DNA from: Rhynchosporium graminicola | Lineage: Eukaryota; Ascomycota; Leotiomycetes; Helotiales; Ploettnerulaceae | NCBI GenBank assembly: GCA_900074885.1 | Contig: FJUW01000059.1 | Coordinates: 1 to 64,000 of the forward strand | Reading direction: 5' to 3' | DNA: 64,000 bases | In this document: positions 9,732 through 23,074 of the stretch, one piece after another | How positions within the stretch are numbered: position 1 is the stretch's first letter | How the letters are laid out: every line of letters starts with the position of its first letter | Made by a program: the position numbers and the translations under genes | Notes under the pieces: model-generated | Told to the model about the DNA's origin: nothing | Databases searched by the model: none | What the model saw: only the letters and a program-made list of their open reading frames with translations

Positions 9732-12700
9732 ATGTCGTTTCACATATTAGACCTCTTGGAGGATGCTGCCTCGAGAGGTCCTGAAAGGGGTTTATACTTC
9801 TATAAAGCTGGATCCGTATCACCACCATCATTCCTGTCTTACCAAGGGCTATTGGCAAAAGCAAAGGTTCTTTTGCCGTCTAATCTGCTCCTATTACACG
9901 GCTCTTAGAAAACCCACATTCTGTTATTCAACGCAGTCCAATGCCGCGATTTTAAGAAGAGAGAACATTGCTCACAATGGCTCGATCGTCCTGCTCCACC
10001 TGGATTCCCAACTCGAATATGTTGAGTGGTTCTGGTCGATCGTCGCCGCGGGCGCAATTCCAGCAGTGTCTACACCTCTAGCATCAGATCTAGCTGCTCG
10101 AGAACGTCATCTTCTTCACTTGGAAAAGATTCTAGACAGCCCAAATGTCCTTACGGCTGCGAGGATTCGTGGAGAGCTCAGCACTGTTCCTACGCTCAAT
10201 GTGACATTGATTGACGCGCTTGCACTGGCCGACCCAGTGGAAATCAGTGAAAGTGCAGAAACGAATGGCTACCATGGGCATCCAGATGCGCCGGCAGTCT
10301 TGATGTTGACATCGGGCAGCACGGGAAATGCTAAAGCTGTAGAGCTTGGGCATGAACAAATTCTGGCTTCCGTGAAGGGCAAGTCAGCTGCATTGGGTAC
10401 CGCAAGCCAAGATGTCTTTCTGAACTGGATAGGTAACCATACCCTTGAGAAAATCAATCTTTTGTCTCGTACTAACCGACCTTCAGGGTTCGATCACGTT
10501 GCATGCGTGACGGAAATTCACTTGCACGCTTTACTGTGCGGCGCTGATCAGATACACGTCCCTGCCGTTGAGTTCTTGCGTGCGCCTTCGATGTTCTTCG
10601 AAGTCATAGGGAAACACGCTGTGTCTCGCACATTCTCACCTAACTTCTTCATTGCCGCCGTCAACAAGGCTATCAAGAGCCAGGAGCCGCCCAAGCGATA
10701 CAACCTATCGTCTCTTCTTACCGTCGTGAGCGGCGGTGAGGCCAATGTCGTCTCCACCGGCTTGGAGTTCACTAAGATAATTGCGTCCATGGGCGCATCG
10801 CCTCAATCGCTGCAGACCGCATTCGGTATGACAGAGACCAGTGCCGCCAGTCACTATCATCAGGTCTATCCCGTACTGGAACAACATAAGCACTTGGAGT
10901 TCTTTCCCGTTGGCCATACGACCAATGCAATTCTCCAGCGGATCACTGACGACGAAGGCAACGTTTTGCCTGCTGGGCAAAGTGGTAACCTAGAGCTCTC
11001 GGGTCCCGCGGTCTTCAAGATTTATCGCAAAAACCCCGAAGCCACAGCTGAATCGTTTTCCTCTGATGGTTGGTTTAAAACTGGCGATAAAGGCTATACT
11101 GATGAATCTGGAAGTCTAATCCTGAATGGTCGAGCGAAGGACTCAATCATCATCAACGGTGTGAAATACTTCTCACACGAACTTGAATCAGCACTGGAGG
11201 CAGCCAAAATCCCAGGCGTGACTCCGTCTTACACGGCCGCTTTCTCTACCTGGCCAAAGGGCGCCGATAGTGAGGAGGTCGTGATCATATTCCTCCTCGA
11301 ATCAAGGGTTGGAGATGACGATGCGGCTTTGACTGCCACTATTGATGGGATTAGCAAGCTAGCAACCCTCTACTGCTCCAAGACTCCTGTCGACATTATC
11401 CCACTACCTTTGGAGCTCCTTCCTAAATCCGCTCTGGGCAAGTTATCCCGACCCAAATCCAAGATCGCATACGAAGCTGGAAAGTATGACGAGTACCGTT
11501 TCGCCGCCAGGGGACGAGTCTCCGCATATAAAAAGAGCACTCGGATCCCACCAACGACAGATATAGAGAAAGCGCTCGTCGAAGTATTCGCAGCGGAGTT
11601 TGGATTGGATAAAGATGAAGTTGGTGTCGAGGATAGCTTGACGAACATGGGTGTGGACAGTATCCAGTTGATACGGTTCAAGGCTCTTGTGCAGAATCAT
11701 CTAAAGCTCGAGAAGGAAATTCCCATGATTTCTCTACTGCAAAATCCAAGCATCAAGGGTTTAGCGAACGTTCTAATAGACATGGAGAAGGGGCTCAAAC
11801 CATACGACCCTCTTGTACAGCTTCAAGACGGCCCATCAAGCTCACCTCCGATCTTCTTCTTCCACCCTGGCTTGGGGGAGATCTTGGTGTTCTTGAACTT
11901 GAGCAAGTTCTTCTATGATCGTCAGGTATATGCCGTCAGAGCACCAGGATTCAACCCTGGTGAGGAGATGCACAAGTCAATTGATGACATGACCACGTAA
12001 GCTATTGATCCTCATCTCTCCGTTTTATATGGCCATGCTAACCGCAATCACCCACAGTACCTACCTCACGGCTATCCGTAAGAAGCAGCAAAAGGGCCCC
12101 TATATACTCATAGGATATTCGTTCGGCGCCATGATTGCATTCGAGATTGCCAAGAAGATCGAGGCCAGCGGCGACACTGTCGGCTTCATTGGAACGCTGA
12201 ATCTCCCACCACATATCAAATTCCGCATGATCGAGCTTGATTGGACTGAGCTGTTGCTCAACCTGGTTTACCTCCTCGGATTCATCACTGAAGACGAAGC
12301 TCACGCCATGTCTCCAGCCATGCATGAACTGCCGCAGGAAGAGGTGTTATCGAGAATCATGAAAGTAGCGCCCAAAGACCGGTTAGCTGAACTCGACCTG
12401 AACGCCGCCAAACTTCAGCACTGGGCAGCACTCTCGTCCAAACTCCAGGGCTTGGCTCACGATTACGATCCATCTGGAAGGGTCCAGCGTATGGACGTCT
12501 TCTACGCCGTTCCTTTGATTGCCGTGGGCCGCGATAAAGGCAAGTGGCTCGAGGACCATCTCCTTGCATGGAACGATTTCGTTGCCGATGTGGAGTTTCA
12601 TGACGTTCCAGTATCTCACTACACCATGATGAACACGGAAAATGTCTTTGAGCTACAGAAATCGCTTAAAGCCGCCATGACGAAGCGAGGTGTACTGTGA
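9732..12700 (+). CDS. NRPS-like A-T-TE enzyme (aryl-pyruvate dimerising type), 4 exons, 927 aa
   Basis: Exons 9732-9866, 9937-10432, 10487-11996, 12058-12700 (2,784 nt). The introns are 70, 54 and 61 nt; the last two have GTAA donors and CTAAC branch sites, while the first has a weaker GTTCTT donor. The 54-nt intron is in frame and hides inside an open frame. The ATG at 9732 opens MSFHILDLLEDAA, the usual family start. Adenylation domain: TSGSTG at residues 170-175, FGMTET from 323, GDKGYTDE from 410, catalytic Lys about 529 in ALGKLSR. Thiolation domain: GVDSI with pantetheine Ser about 602. Thioesterase: GYSFG 733-737 (Ser735), His about 901. There is no condensation domain. Known relatives (TdiA, AtrA, MicA types) activate aryl pyruvates and dimerise them to quinones or furanones; the product here cannot be deduced. 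No stop or frameshift is seen. It lies alone between transposon blocks, its stop only 147 bp from transposon B1. Confidence 0.9.
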
Positions 12701-12847
12701 AATGGTTCTATCGGCTTCAAAAGATGAAGGTAATAGGAGTTGAAAGTGCGACAGGAGTTATTTTGTTCATGATAGGTTAGAGCTAGGCTTGGGCACTTTT
12801 GAAATATATCTTTTCAATACTTGTCACGTGTTTATGTCCGCACAATA
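12701..12847. other. 3' flank of the NRPS-like gene up to the TA target site of B1
   Basis: Normal-composition sequence probably including the 3' UTR. It ends in TA (12846-12847), the target dinucleotide of transposon B1. Confidence 0.6.
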
Positions 12848-13044
12848 CAGTGATTCTTCGGTTTAGCGTGATTCTTCAGTAAATAACGCCGGTACACCGC
12901 CTTTTAGTATGAACCCCACCAAATATTAATGTACTATAATTATTAGAACTAGAAACTACTGAAGCTCTATAAATACTATACCGATTTGCCTCTAAACTAC
13001 TTCTTTTTGAAGCTCTTGATCTATAGAGTATATATTAAGTCTGC
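12848..13044. repeat. Left terminal inverted repeat of B1 (about 197 bp)
   Basis: Starts CAGTGATTCTTCGGTTTAGC. It pairs with 25298-25489 with only scattered transition differences, and is nearly identical to 43672-43868 of B2. Confidence 0.9.
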
Positions 13045-13873
13045 TATAACGTTAATATTATAGCTCCTAATTTGCTAGCATAGAAAATATACTAAATCGA
13101 TTAAGTATTACGTTCAGGAGAGAATCTTGACCTGCGCGCCTTAGTAAGAGAGTATAGAATAATATATAAGACAATTTGCTAGCGTAATCGTCGAATCTAA
13201 TAAGATAAGGCTCTAAATCGACGCCGGAGAGGTCCTTAGCTAGTAATAACTAATAATATAGAGCTATATATTATAGCTCTATTAGAGAGAGATCCAGATC
13301 TATACTTAGATAAGATTGCTACTTACCTTTACGAAGCTTACGATATCGATATATCGATTAATTAAGTCTCTAAAGCTCTCAAACGAATCAAATATACTAA
13401 GAAGGTACTCTTAGTATCTATAGCCTAACGAAATAACGAATTAATCGCTACTTAGAGGCGTAAGATAGTATTCTGGAATTCTTACTACTTTTACTTTATC
13501 GATAAATCTGCTTATAACGAACGTATAGCAGAAAGAAAGAGAGGTTAGGCTCTAAGAGGAGCTTTAGCAGAAGTATCGAGGGTTCTAAAAAGGTCGATAA
13601 AGTAGTTAATATTACCGGCATACTCTATAAGGGGGTATTATTAGCCTTTAATCTTCTAAGGCTCTATTACTATAGAGATCTTTACTAAATAGCTTAAAAA
13701 GAGTATCTTACCGGAGTATATTAAGCTTAGAATCAGAGTTATTATTATAGATAACGCCTCTATCTATAGAGCTCCTAAAGTCGCTATCTTATGCGCTACC
13801 TTTAGTCTTTAGCTTGAATATCTCCTACTATATTACCTTTTTTTCAACCTAATTAAAGAGAGTTTCGTAGATC

Positions 13874-14141
13874 TGTAACGATACAAGACTCAAGGCGGTA
13901 TATAAGCAAGAATAAACAAGTAGGGAGGCTAAGAGCGATCTTATATAGTCTACTACAAAGGAAACAAAAAGATAAGAAAGGAAGAAGAAGAGAGATAGAG
14001 TGCAAAGTACCTTATATATATATACCGGTACTAGTCCGATACTATACTAGGTCGGATACTAGTTCTACCGGGATACCTATGAACTTAGGCCCTATTATCT
14101 ATCCTTCTTCTTATATGATATTCAAGTGAACTATTATTATA
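13874..14141 (-). repeat. Left LTR of A1 (3' LTR in element orientation)
   Basis: 268 bp, starts TGTAACGATA and ends ATTATTATA (mutated TCGTCACA). It is directly followed by the polypurine tract complement. Confidence 0.9.
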
Positions 14142-16942
14142 TTACCCCCTCCCTAAGAAGAGCTTAACCCTAAGCTCAGAAAGTTATAGTTTATACTAGA
14201 ATTAATCTTTATTATAACTATTTTCGTTGATATTCGCGTAATAGGCGCTAGCTACTCTTTAGTAGTAGTAAATTCTTTATCAGGTTCTGACTAGTTAAAT
14301 CGCTATAATAGTACTATATTAGTTATAGCTTCTAAATCGGGCGGTAAGTAGTATTTACTTTATCTATTTATAGTAAGAGTCGAGTTTAAGTAGGGCGTAA
14401 GGTATACAAAGGAAGGGCTTTATTAATATTAGAGCCTTTCCTTTTTAACTACAATAACTACTTTAACTTATAAGTTTATTCTCCTTAGACTATAATATAG
14501 CTCCTAGAGTAGGTATTATTACTAATTACTATAGTAGTCTACTATAATCTTATATATCAATCGATCTAATTAACTCTTCTCTTAATATAAGTAAGTTTCC
14601 TATCTTAGTTTTAGGGATAGTCCTTAAGTGTAATATAAGGGTTTCATAGATCTATAATACTAACTCCTATAGTACTTTTACTAGTTCCTGCTAGTACTCT
14701 TTTAGTAGTATATCGTATATATTACTTACGATATATTCGCGCTTTCCTTAAGATAAAGTATAATAATACTCCTATTTTAGAACTCTTATACTAATTTAAT
14801 AAGCTTAACTCTAAGCTTTATAAGTATTATTCAGCGTTAAAGAGTAGTTATAAGTATATAAGTTACTTGAACCTAAACATAGTTATATATACTAACGCGT
14901 TATAATTACTTAACTACGTTAATATAGAGTATATTATTTTATCCGGTTTACTTCTTAGTAGCGAAGCTAAGAATATAGAGCTAAATCGGGGCAGTATCGT
15001 AGCTACCTATAAAGCGATTAATCGGATCTATTATCTTACGAAATCTGCTACTCCTATTACTACGTTAGAGATTACTATTATATAATTAGCGGAAACTTAA
15101 GCTTTAAAGCGTTCTATAGAGAAAGTATTAAAAGAGTTAGAGTTTATTAAAGTAGTAAGTTAAGATCTTAAATCCTTAGATACTAGTATAATACTAACGT
15201 AATATAAGATCTAGATCTTTTAATAGTAGATTTAGTAAAGTTTAGGTTAATAATATAAATAGTATTAAAGTAGACGAAAGAGTTAAATAGTATTATATAG
15301 GAATTTATAAAGAAAGCTATATTTAAAGCTATAATATCTAATACTAAGGGAAAAAGGAATTTACCTTCTAGTTCAGAGATAGTATTAGATCTAGATACTC
15401 CCGGACTTTCTCTAAAGAAGAAACCTCGTAGGATTAGCTATTATACTCGGTTTACTACTAGAGCTATATTAGTAGATTTAGGTAAGGAGTTAGATATAGT
15501 AGTTCTAGTTCTAGATATTCCAGAATTACTAGAAGCTCCGGAGAACTTAGAGGAGAAAGCTAGTAAAATAGAAGTAGTTAAAGAAGTAAAGTTCTAGATA
15601 TAGCGTTATTATAGAGCATAATCGAGGGATTATCCTTAGTAATAAATTCTAATACTAATAATTATAATAGCTTATTATCCTCTAAGTAATTATAATTATT
15701 TATTCTGTTTTCCTAAGCTTTAATCTACTATTCTAGTTTACGTAGAGGTCTAGGTTTACTTAAGTTAATAATATAGAAGTCTCTAAGCTTATATAGAGTA
15801 CTTATTAGGTTAGAAGCGTTATACTAAGTTAAGTCCGGGTCGTAGCTTAGCTAACTAACTTAATACTTCAGATTACCTCTTAGGAGCTATATAGCGAATA
15901 TATCTTATAACTCTTACTCTTCTTAAGTAGTAATAACCTCTAAGGGTAAGTTTTATAACTCCTAGCCTAATAATAAGTCATCCGGGTCTTTAAAGAGCAA
16001 TTCGAGAGCGAATATATTATAAATAGAAGATCTCGGGAGTAAATCTAGCTTATAAGAGTATCTAATCTTAGCTAGGACTTAGTATAGTCCTACCTAGAGA
16101 CTAGATAGCTTCTTACTTAGCTAATAATTCTTAAGGTTCCTTATAAAGAGAAATACCTTATCTCTAACTTCCTAGTTAATACTATGCCGTTTCGGGTTAG
16201 TTATAGCGCTTATCCTATACTAAGTAGCTAGTATATTAGCTTTTATAACCTCGATAGCGGATTTAGTATATTTAGCTAGAGATTTAGTATTAGTATAATT
16301 AAGCTTCTCTTATAGTATCGATCTGGTAAGTTACTTCTAGTCCTAGCTATTCCGTAGTAATATATCGTATTTAAGGGTATATAGCGCTATACTAATAGAG
16401 TCGTAAAGTAAGGTTACTTAAGCGTAGTCTATTATTAGTAGTAGTTCGCCCTAGTTACTCTAGTAGTAATTAATAAAAAGTCTAAAGTATTAATTAATAT
16501 ACTAATTTATAATCTCTGTTTATCTATTAGTTTACTAGTAGAAGAAAGTAAAGAGCTTAACCTTAACTCTAATTATATAGTAAAACTCTTACTAGAAGAA
16601 TAAGACTAACTAAGCGCCTTAGTTAGATATAATTAACTCCGGGGTATATCCGAAACGATATATCTATTAGATAAATAATATCGCTATCCTACGGGTATCG
16701 ATATTATAATAGTATAGTATCGATATAGAGTCTTTCCTTAGGCGGTCGATAAATACTAATATCTTATTAAATCCTTAGTTATTAGGCGGGAAGTCCTTAA
16801 AATCTATAGCTAAGTACTATATAGAGTAGCTAAGTACTAATAATAAGTAGAGGAATCCTTACTATTTCGTCTATTTCAGATAAGAGTACTAGTAAGAGCG
16901 GCAATTATAAGTATACTATTTCATATCTAATACAAGTCCTTT

Positions 16943-18533
16943 CTAGTAGTAATAAGTAGAAATCATTTTAGTAGTCTTACGAGTATTTAGATAAGCGGAG
17001 GAAACTTAATCGTAGACTTCGCTAATTAAATAAGTATATAGCGAGATATAGCGTTATATATATAGATAACTATTATAAAGTAGTAAACTATCGTTAATAG
17101 TATAACTATCTCCTAATATATTCTGTTTATTAGAGAATAATTCTTAATTAAATTAATATAGTTTCTCGATTAAATTAAAGGAGTTATATATAAGTTCTAG
17201 TAGCGTATTAGTCCCTAGCGATATTAGGTATATATAACTAATTTAATCGATATAATACTTAGCTAGTTCCGTATTAATCCTAAGGTCTAAGTAATCTAGA
17301 GGTAATAAAACCCGAGATCTACTATCTTATTTCTATTATTCCTATATCCTTAGATCTTATTCCCTATAGCTAAAGATATTAGCTTTAGTATTATCTTTAC
17401 TAAGCGTATATATAATTTGAAAGTTAAATTCAGAAAGGAATTCTATCTATCTAGCTTACTTACTAGTTAGGACCTTAGTAGTTATAAAGTATTCTAAGGA
17501 TTAATAGTCTATATATACGCTAGTATAGTGTCGTAGAGATATAAGTTCTAGTCTCTATTTCTAGAAAGACTTAATAATAGTATATAATTCCTTATTATAG
17601 ATCTTCTAGTTTAGTTCGTATCTATTAAGAATATAAGAGTAGAATCTAATTAGATACTACTAGTTATTTTTATATAATTAGAAGATAACTCTAGCTATTA
17701 TACTATTAGAAGTATTAGTTTCTAGTTTAATCTATAANCTAGTAGTAATAAGTAGAAATCATTTTAGTAGTCTTACGAGTATTTAGATAAGCGGAGGAAA
17801 CTTAATCGTAGACTTCGCTAATTAAATAAGTATATAGCGAGATATAGCGTTATATATATAGATAACTATTATAAAGTAGTAAACTATCGTTAATAGTATA
17901 ACTATCTCCTAATATATTCTGTTTATTAGAGAATAATTCTTAATTAAATTAATATAGTTTCTCGATTAAATTAAAGGAGTTATATATAAGTTCTAGTAGC
18001 GTATTAGTCCCTAGCGATATTAGGTATATATAACTAATTTAATCGATATAATACTTAGCTAGTTCCGTATTAATCCTAAGGTCTAAGTAATCTAGAGGTA
18101 ATAAAACCCGAGATCTACTATCTTATTTCTATTATTCCTATATCCTTAGATCTTATTCCCTATAGCTAAAGATATTAGCTTTAGTATTATCTTTACTAAG
18201 CGTATATATAATTTGAAAGTTAAATTCAGAAAGGAATTCTATCTATCTAGCTTACTTACTAGTTAGGACCTTAGTAGTTATAAAGTATTCTAAGGATTAA
18301 TAGTCTATATATACGCTAGTATAGTGTCGTAGAGATATAAGTTCTAGTCTCTATTTCTAGAAAGACTTAATAATAGTATATAATTCCTTATTATAGATCT
18401 TCTAGTTTAGTTCGTATCTATTAAGAATATAAGAGTAGAATCTAATTAGATACTACTAGTTATTTTTATATAATTAGAAGATAACTCTAGCTATTATACT
18501 ATTAGAAGTATTAGTTTCTAGTTTAATCTATAA
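16943..18533. repeat. Exact 795-bp direct duplication around a single N inside A1
   Basis: 16943-17737 and 17739-18533 appear identical base for base, separated by the lone N at 17738. The homologous A2 stretch (from about 48543 to 49337) is single-copy. Identical RIP patterns in both halves mean either post-RIP duplication or, more likely, two overlapping contig ends that were joined without merging. Confidence 0.85.
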
Positions 18534-19452
18534 TTTAGGATCGAAATAGTATAGTTTCTGTACCGATAGTAGCTATTAATATAAATCGTCGAAGGACTTC
18601 TTATAATTATTAGTGAAATTCTATAGTACTATAAGCCGAGTAAGTACTAAGAGAGGTTTAGCGATAAGGTCGAAATTCCGAATAAATTAATAGTAGAACT
18701 TATAGAATCTTAAGAAGGATTTTATAGCTATTACCGTTTCGGGGTACTTCTAGTCTACTAATAGTACTACTTTCTCAGGATCTGGCTTAATTCTGTTAGT
18801 AGTAATAATATATCTAAGGTATTTAGTCCGAGTAATATAGAATTCGCTTTTCTTAATATCTACTTAAAGTCCGGTATCTATTAAGTATTATAGTATTAAT
18901 TTAATATATTCCTTATATTCCTAAAGCGTTTCTGAGTATATGAGGATATTATCTAAGTAAGCTATATAGAAATTATCTAAGTAATCTAATAGTATATTAT
19001 TTATATATCGCTAGTATATACTAGGTCTATTATAGAGCTTAAAAGATAATACTTTATATTTATAGGATCTGAAATAAGTTCAGAAAGTAGTATACTCCTC
19101 GAATTCGGGATCTATATAGATACGATTAAATATTACTCGGATATCTAGTTTAATAAAGATTACTACTTTAGATATATAAGTTAAGAGCTTATTAATCCTA
19201 AGTATTAAGTAGGAATCCTTTCGAGTAATCGTATTAAGCTTATAATAATTAATATAGAAATATAATCCTCTATTAGCTTTCTTAATAAATAGTATAAGTA
19301 ATATAAAGGGACTTTAACTAGATTCGATAAATCCTTTATCTAAGTTCTCTATAAGGTACTCCTTAGTTACTTATAGTTCATCTATAGATTACTAATATAA
19401 GAGCGAATATACGTTAGGTAATAGTTCTTTTAGAATAATTTTATAATTATAT

Positions 19453-20708
19453 AAGCGATATAGCAGAAGAATATTAGAATCCCGCTTAGAAAAAGTTTCC
19501 TTAAGAGTATAGTATTATTCTAGTAGCTTTTTAGCTATAAGTTGTTCGGTATTAGAGTCTTTAGGAGAGTCGCTATTTAGATATTCTTATAAGAGGTAGT
19601 CTATCTTATAGATACTAGTAAAGAATAATTCAGAACTTTTATATTTTATATTAAAGTAAAAAGCTATAGTACTAATTTAGTAAATTAGAATTAGTTTCTA
19701 GATCCTTAGAAGTTAAGAGGAACACTTATAATAAAGTTTCGGTATAAGTACTTTTCTCGATAAAGTTAGAGCGGAAAAGGGTTCGGATTCCTTAGCGATA
19801 AGCGGAAATAAATTAAAAGGTAAGAATAATATGTTAATATACTATATCGCTACTATTTAGTATAATTAGTATTAGTCTAGCTAGTTTATAACTAAGTCCC
19901 GCGCGTTAGTATCGATTTAGTAAGATCGATTAATACTAGGTTTATAAGGTAATAAAGTTATAATTATCTCCTTATCGTATCAGAAGGTAGCTAGATAGTA
20001 TTCCGACTATAGTAGCTTATAATAGAGCGTATCTAGCTTAACCTGAAATCGTTATATCTATTTAATACTAATAATTATATAAGCGATATAGCAGAAGAAT
20101 ATTAGAATCCCGCTTAGAAAAAGTTTCCTTAAGAGTATAGTATTATTCTAGTAGCTTTTTAGCTATAAGTTGTTCGGTATTAGAGTCTTTAGGAGAGTCG
20201 CTATTTAGATATTCTTATAAGAGGTAGTCTATCTTATAGATACTAGTAAAGAATAATTCAGAACTTTTATATTTTATATTAAAGTAAAAAGCTATAGTAC
20301 TAATTTAGTAAATTAGAATTAGTTTCTAGATCCTTAGAAGTTAAGAGGAACACTTATAATAAAGTTTCGGTATAAGTACTTTTCTCGATAAAGTTAGAGC
20401 GGAAAAGGGTTCGGATTCCTTAGCGATAAGCGGAAATAAATTAAAAGGTAAGAATAATATGTTAATATACTATATCGCTACTATTTAGTATAATTAGTAT
20501 TAGTCTAGCTAGTTTATAACTAAGTCCCGCGCGTTAGTATCGATTTAGTAAGATCGATTAATACTAGGTTTATAAGGTAATAAAGTTATAATTATCTCCT
20601 TATCGTATCAGAAGGTAGCTAGATAGTATTCCGACTATAGTAGCTTATAATAGAGCGTATCTAGCTTAACCTGAAATCGTTATATCTATTTAATACTAAT
20701 AATTATAT
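19453..20708. repeat. Exact 628-bp tandem duplication inside A1
   Basis: Units 19453-20080 and 20081-20708 are identical as far as I can read, with ATAATTATAT at each junction. A2 carries a single unit (from about 50258). As with the other duplication, the RIP mutations are shared, so it arose after RIP or in assembly. Confidence 0.8.
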
Positions 20709-22806
20709 CTTATTATCCTAAATCGAGGAGAATAAAAAGATAGTTATAAATACGCTTATTATTAATAGAAAAGTATAAATATATAAAATAAGTAATATAA
20801 GTTCTAATAGACTATTAGAAACTACGTATTAGAATAGAATAAGGCAGTAGCTCGATTTTGATACTAAGGGCCCCTGATAGTCGTCTGGTAAGAGTACGAT
20901 TAATAAATAGATAACCGTTCGCTCCGGTATCGATTAAGCTATTTATAGAAACTCCTAGCTTATTTATACTAACTATAGTTAGGTATATAAATTACTTACC
21001 TCTTATTAAGAAGTTAAAGTCCAGATTAGAGAGATTATACTTACGTAAACCTAAGAAGGAGTTTTTACTTAAGTCTTATTGTTTCCCTCTAGTATTAGTC
21101 TAGATTTAAAGGGTACGTCTTCTATTACTTCTTTAGCTACTCTCTCCTCTTCCGGGAATTTATCGATTAATTAAACTTTAAGCGGGTTAAGGTAGTCTAG
21201 CTTAATATAACTAAGCTATTTATAACTATAATACCTAAGGGGTTCTCTAGTCGAGGTAGTAAGGCGTTTTAGCGCAGAGAGAGTACTAGCCTATACTAAG
21301 GTAGAAGTACGTATATATAGTACAGGAGTAGTTTATCGAAGAGCTAAGCTTAAGGACTAGTAAGAAGTAGAACTAGTAGTAATCGTAGTAGTAATAATAA
21401 GCTTATAATACTATACTTAAGTAGTAGCTTTCTCGGGATAAGTATATTCTGAGTTATAATAATACTTAGTATTAAAAGAAAGTAAAGATCTAACTATAGA
21501 AGTATAGTTCTTATTCTACGTTAGTTTAATAATAAGAGTTAAAGCGCGTAAGAATAATATAATCTTATCTTATATATAGAAGAACTACTCTTTCTTTTCA
21601 ACTTTACCTTAGATAATAGCGCTTTAAAATTAATTACGAAACTCAGCGAAAGTCTCGCGTATATAGCTAAGTTATTATATTTCTAAGTAGTAGAAAGCGT
21701 TATAATAGTTATCTTCCTCTAAACTAGTAAGAAAGTTCTCCTCTAATAAGGAGATTATTTTATCGCTAGTTTTAAACTTATTAGTAAGATACTAAAGCGT
21801 AAGATACTCCTTAGCTAATCTAGTAACTAGCCCCTATATAAGAACGCGCCGGGAGAAGTCCGTAGGGTAGTAATTAGCGTTTATAGCTAGCTGGTCTCGT
21901 ATCGATACTCTCTATTAGAAGAAAGTAAGGTCCGATCTATTATCTAAGGGCAGGATCTTCTTAGTAAGATAAGACTTCCTAGGGTATAACTCTACTGATT
22001 TAGCGCTAAGAGAAAGAGATAGTTTATTAGGAATAGTATCCTCTCTCTTAGTACTATATATTAGAATAGAGTTTATTAAGTTATTAAACTCCGCTATACG
22101 CGGAAATTATAGTATTAGTTCTAGTAGAAGAGTCGAAGATAAGCGAGGGACCCCTATAAGGAACTTATCTTATACGGAGATTAGTCTATCTATAATATCT
22201 TCTAGAGAGTTATTCTTTTCCTCTTAGTCTGCTAATTATTATAAAAGGGAATAGATCAAGTTCGAGTTACCTATAGTAATAAGAGTACTTAGCGATTATA
22301 CTTCTAGTGAATTTCACTTTTATTTTCCTTTCCCTCTTAGTTAGTACTTCCTTAATAAAGTATTAATATTCTCTAAGGTAAGAGATATTTAGAGTAAGGA
22401 AAGGTATAATAAGTTAAGTTCGGAGGTAGAGCGGGGAGGATCGCGTTAGGTTCCTCTAGAACTAGAGAGGTCTTTAGTTTATTAGTTAAGAGCTATAATA
22501 ATAGCTTAAAAAGGGGTATATTAGGGCTATTTTAGTAGCGATACGTAGAGGTTAAAGTTCCGGGGTATTTATTATACTTTCTTTAAAATCTATCTATAAT
22601 TCCTTTATATTAAGGGAATTATTAAAAGAGCGTTAGCGAAAACCTCCTCTATTATACTATTTACGATAAGCTAAATTAAACTCTAATTTATAGTTATCCG
22701 AGAGATCTCTAGTATCTTAGCTATATACGAGTAGTTATCGAATAACTAACTTAGTAATAAGATATTATAGTAAGCTATCTCCGGCTATCTTAATCTTTTT
22801 ATTTAA

Positions 22807-23074
22807 TATAACGATATAAGACTTAAGGTAGTATATAAGTAAGAATAAATAAGTAGAGAGGCTAAGAGCGATCTTATATAGTCTACTATAAAGGAAATAA
22901 AAAGATAAGAAAGGAAGAAGAAGAGAGATAGAGTATAAAGTACCTTATATATATATACTAGTACTAGTCCGATACTATACCGGGTCGGATACTAGTTCTG
23001 CCGGGATACCTATGAACTTGGGCCCTGTTATCTATCCTTCTTCTCATATGATATTCAGGTGAACTGTCGTTATA
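22807..23074 (-). repeat. Right LTR of A1 (5' LTR in element orientation)
   Basis: 268 bp, starts TATAACGATA and ends TCGTTATA, followed by TSD AGATC. On the minus strand it contains a TATA-rich promoter-like segment. Confidence 0.9.

Larger units (their letters stand above)
13874..23074 (-). mobile_element. Full-length Ty3/gypsy retrotransposon A1 (9,201 bp as assembled), minus orientation, TSD AGATC
   Basis: 268-bp LTRs at 13874-14141 and 22807-23074. AGATC stands at 13869-13873 and 23075-23079, and the empty site is visible in B2 near 53915. On the minus strand from right to left: gag-like region with zinc-knuckle remains (22.8-20.9 kb), RT with YLDN (YLDD) ILIYSET near 18960, and FxFYxxFIRNFD near 18650. 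Integrase is expected further left. A polypurine tract (reverse complement of TTACCCCCTCCC) abuts the left LTR at 14142. This PR-RT-RNaseH order is that of Ty3/gypsy. Two exact internal duplications (795 bp beside a single N, and 628 bp) inflate it; without them it is 7,777 bp, equal to A2. RIP stops are everywhere, with no intact ORF. Confidence 0.93.

Noticed and set aside
9440..9784. 114-codon frame upstream of and overlapping the NRPS-like start
   Set aside because: No recognisable content, and it overlaps the family-typical N-terminus MSFHILDLLEDAA in another frame; treated as 5' leader shadow.
9763..12000. Taking the ATG at 9763 as the start of the NRPS-like protein
   Set aside because: Its first 58 residues (HHHH run, Cys-rich) do not fit the family; using ATG 9732 plus a 70-nt intron gives the expected N-terminus and joins in frame.
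13874..23074. AT-rich blocks as a centromere
   Set aside because: Each block is fully explained by a few identifiable transposons with target duplications, and genes lie within 150 bp.
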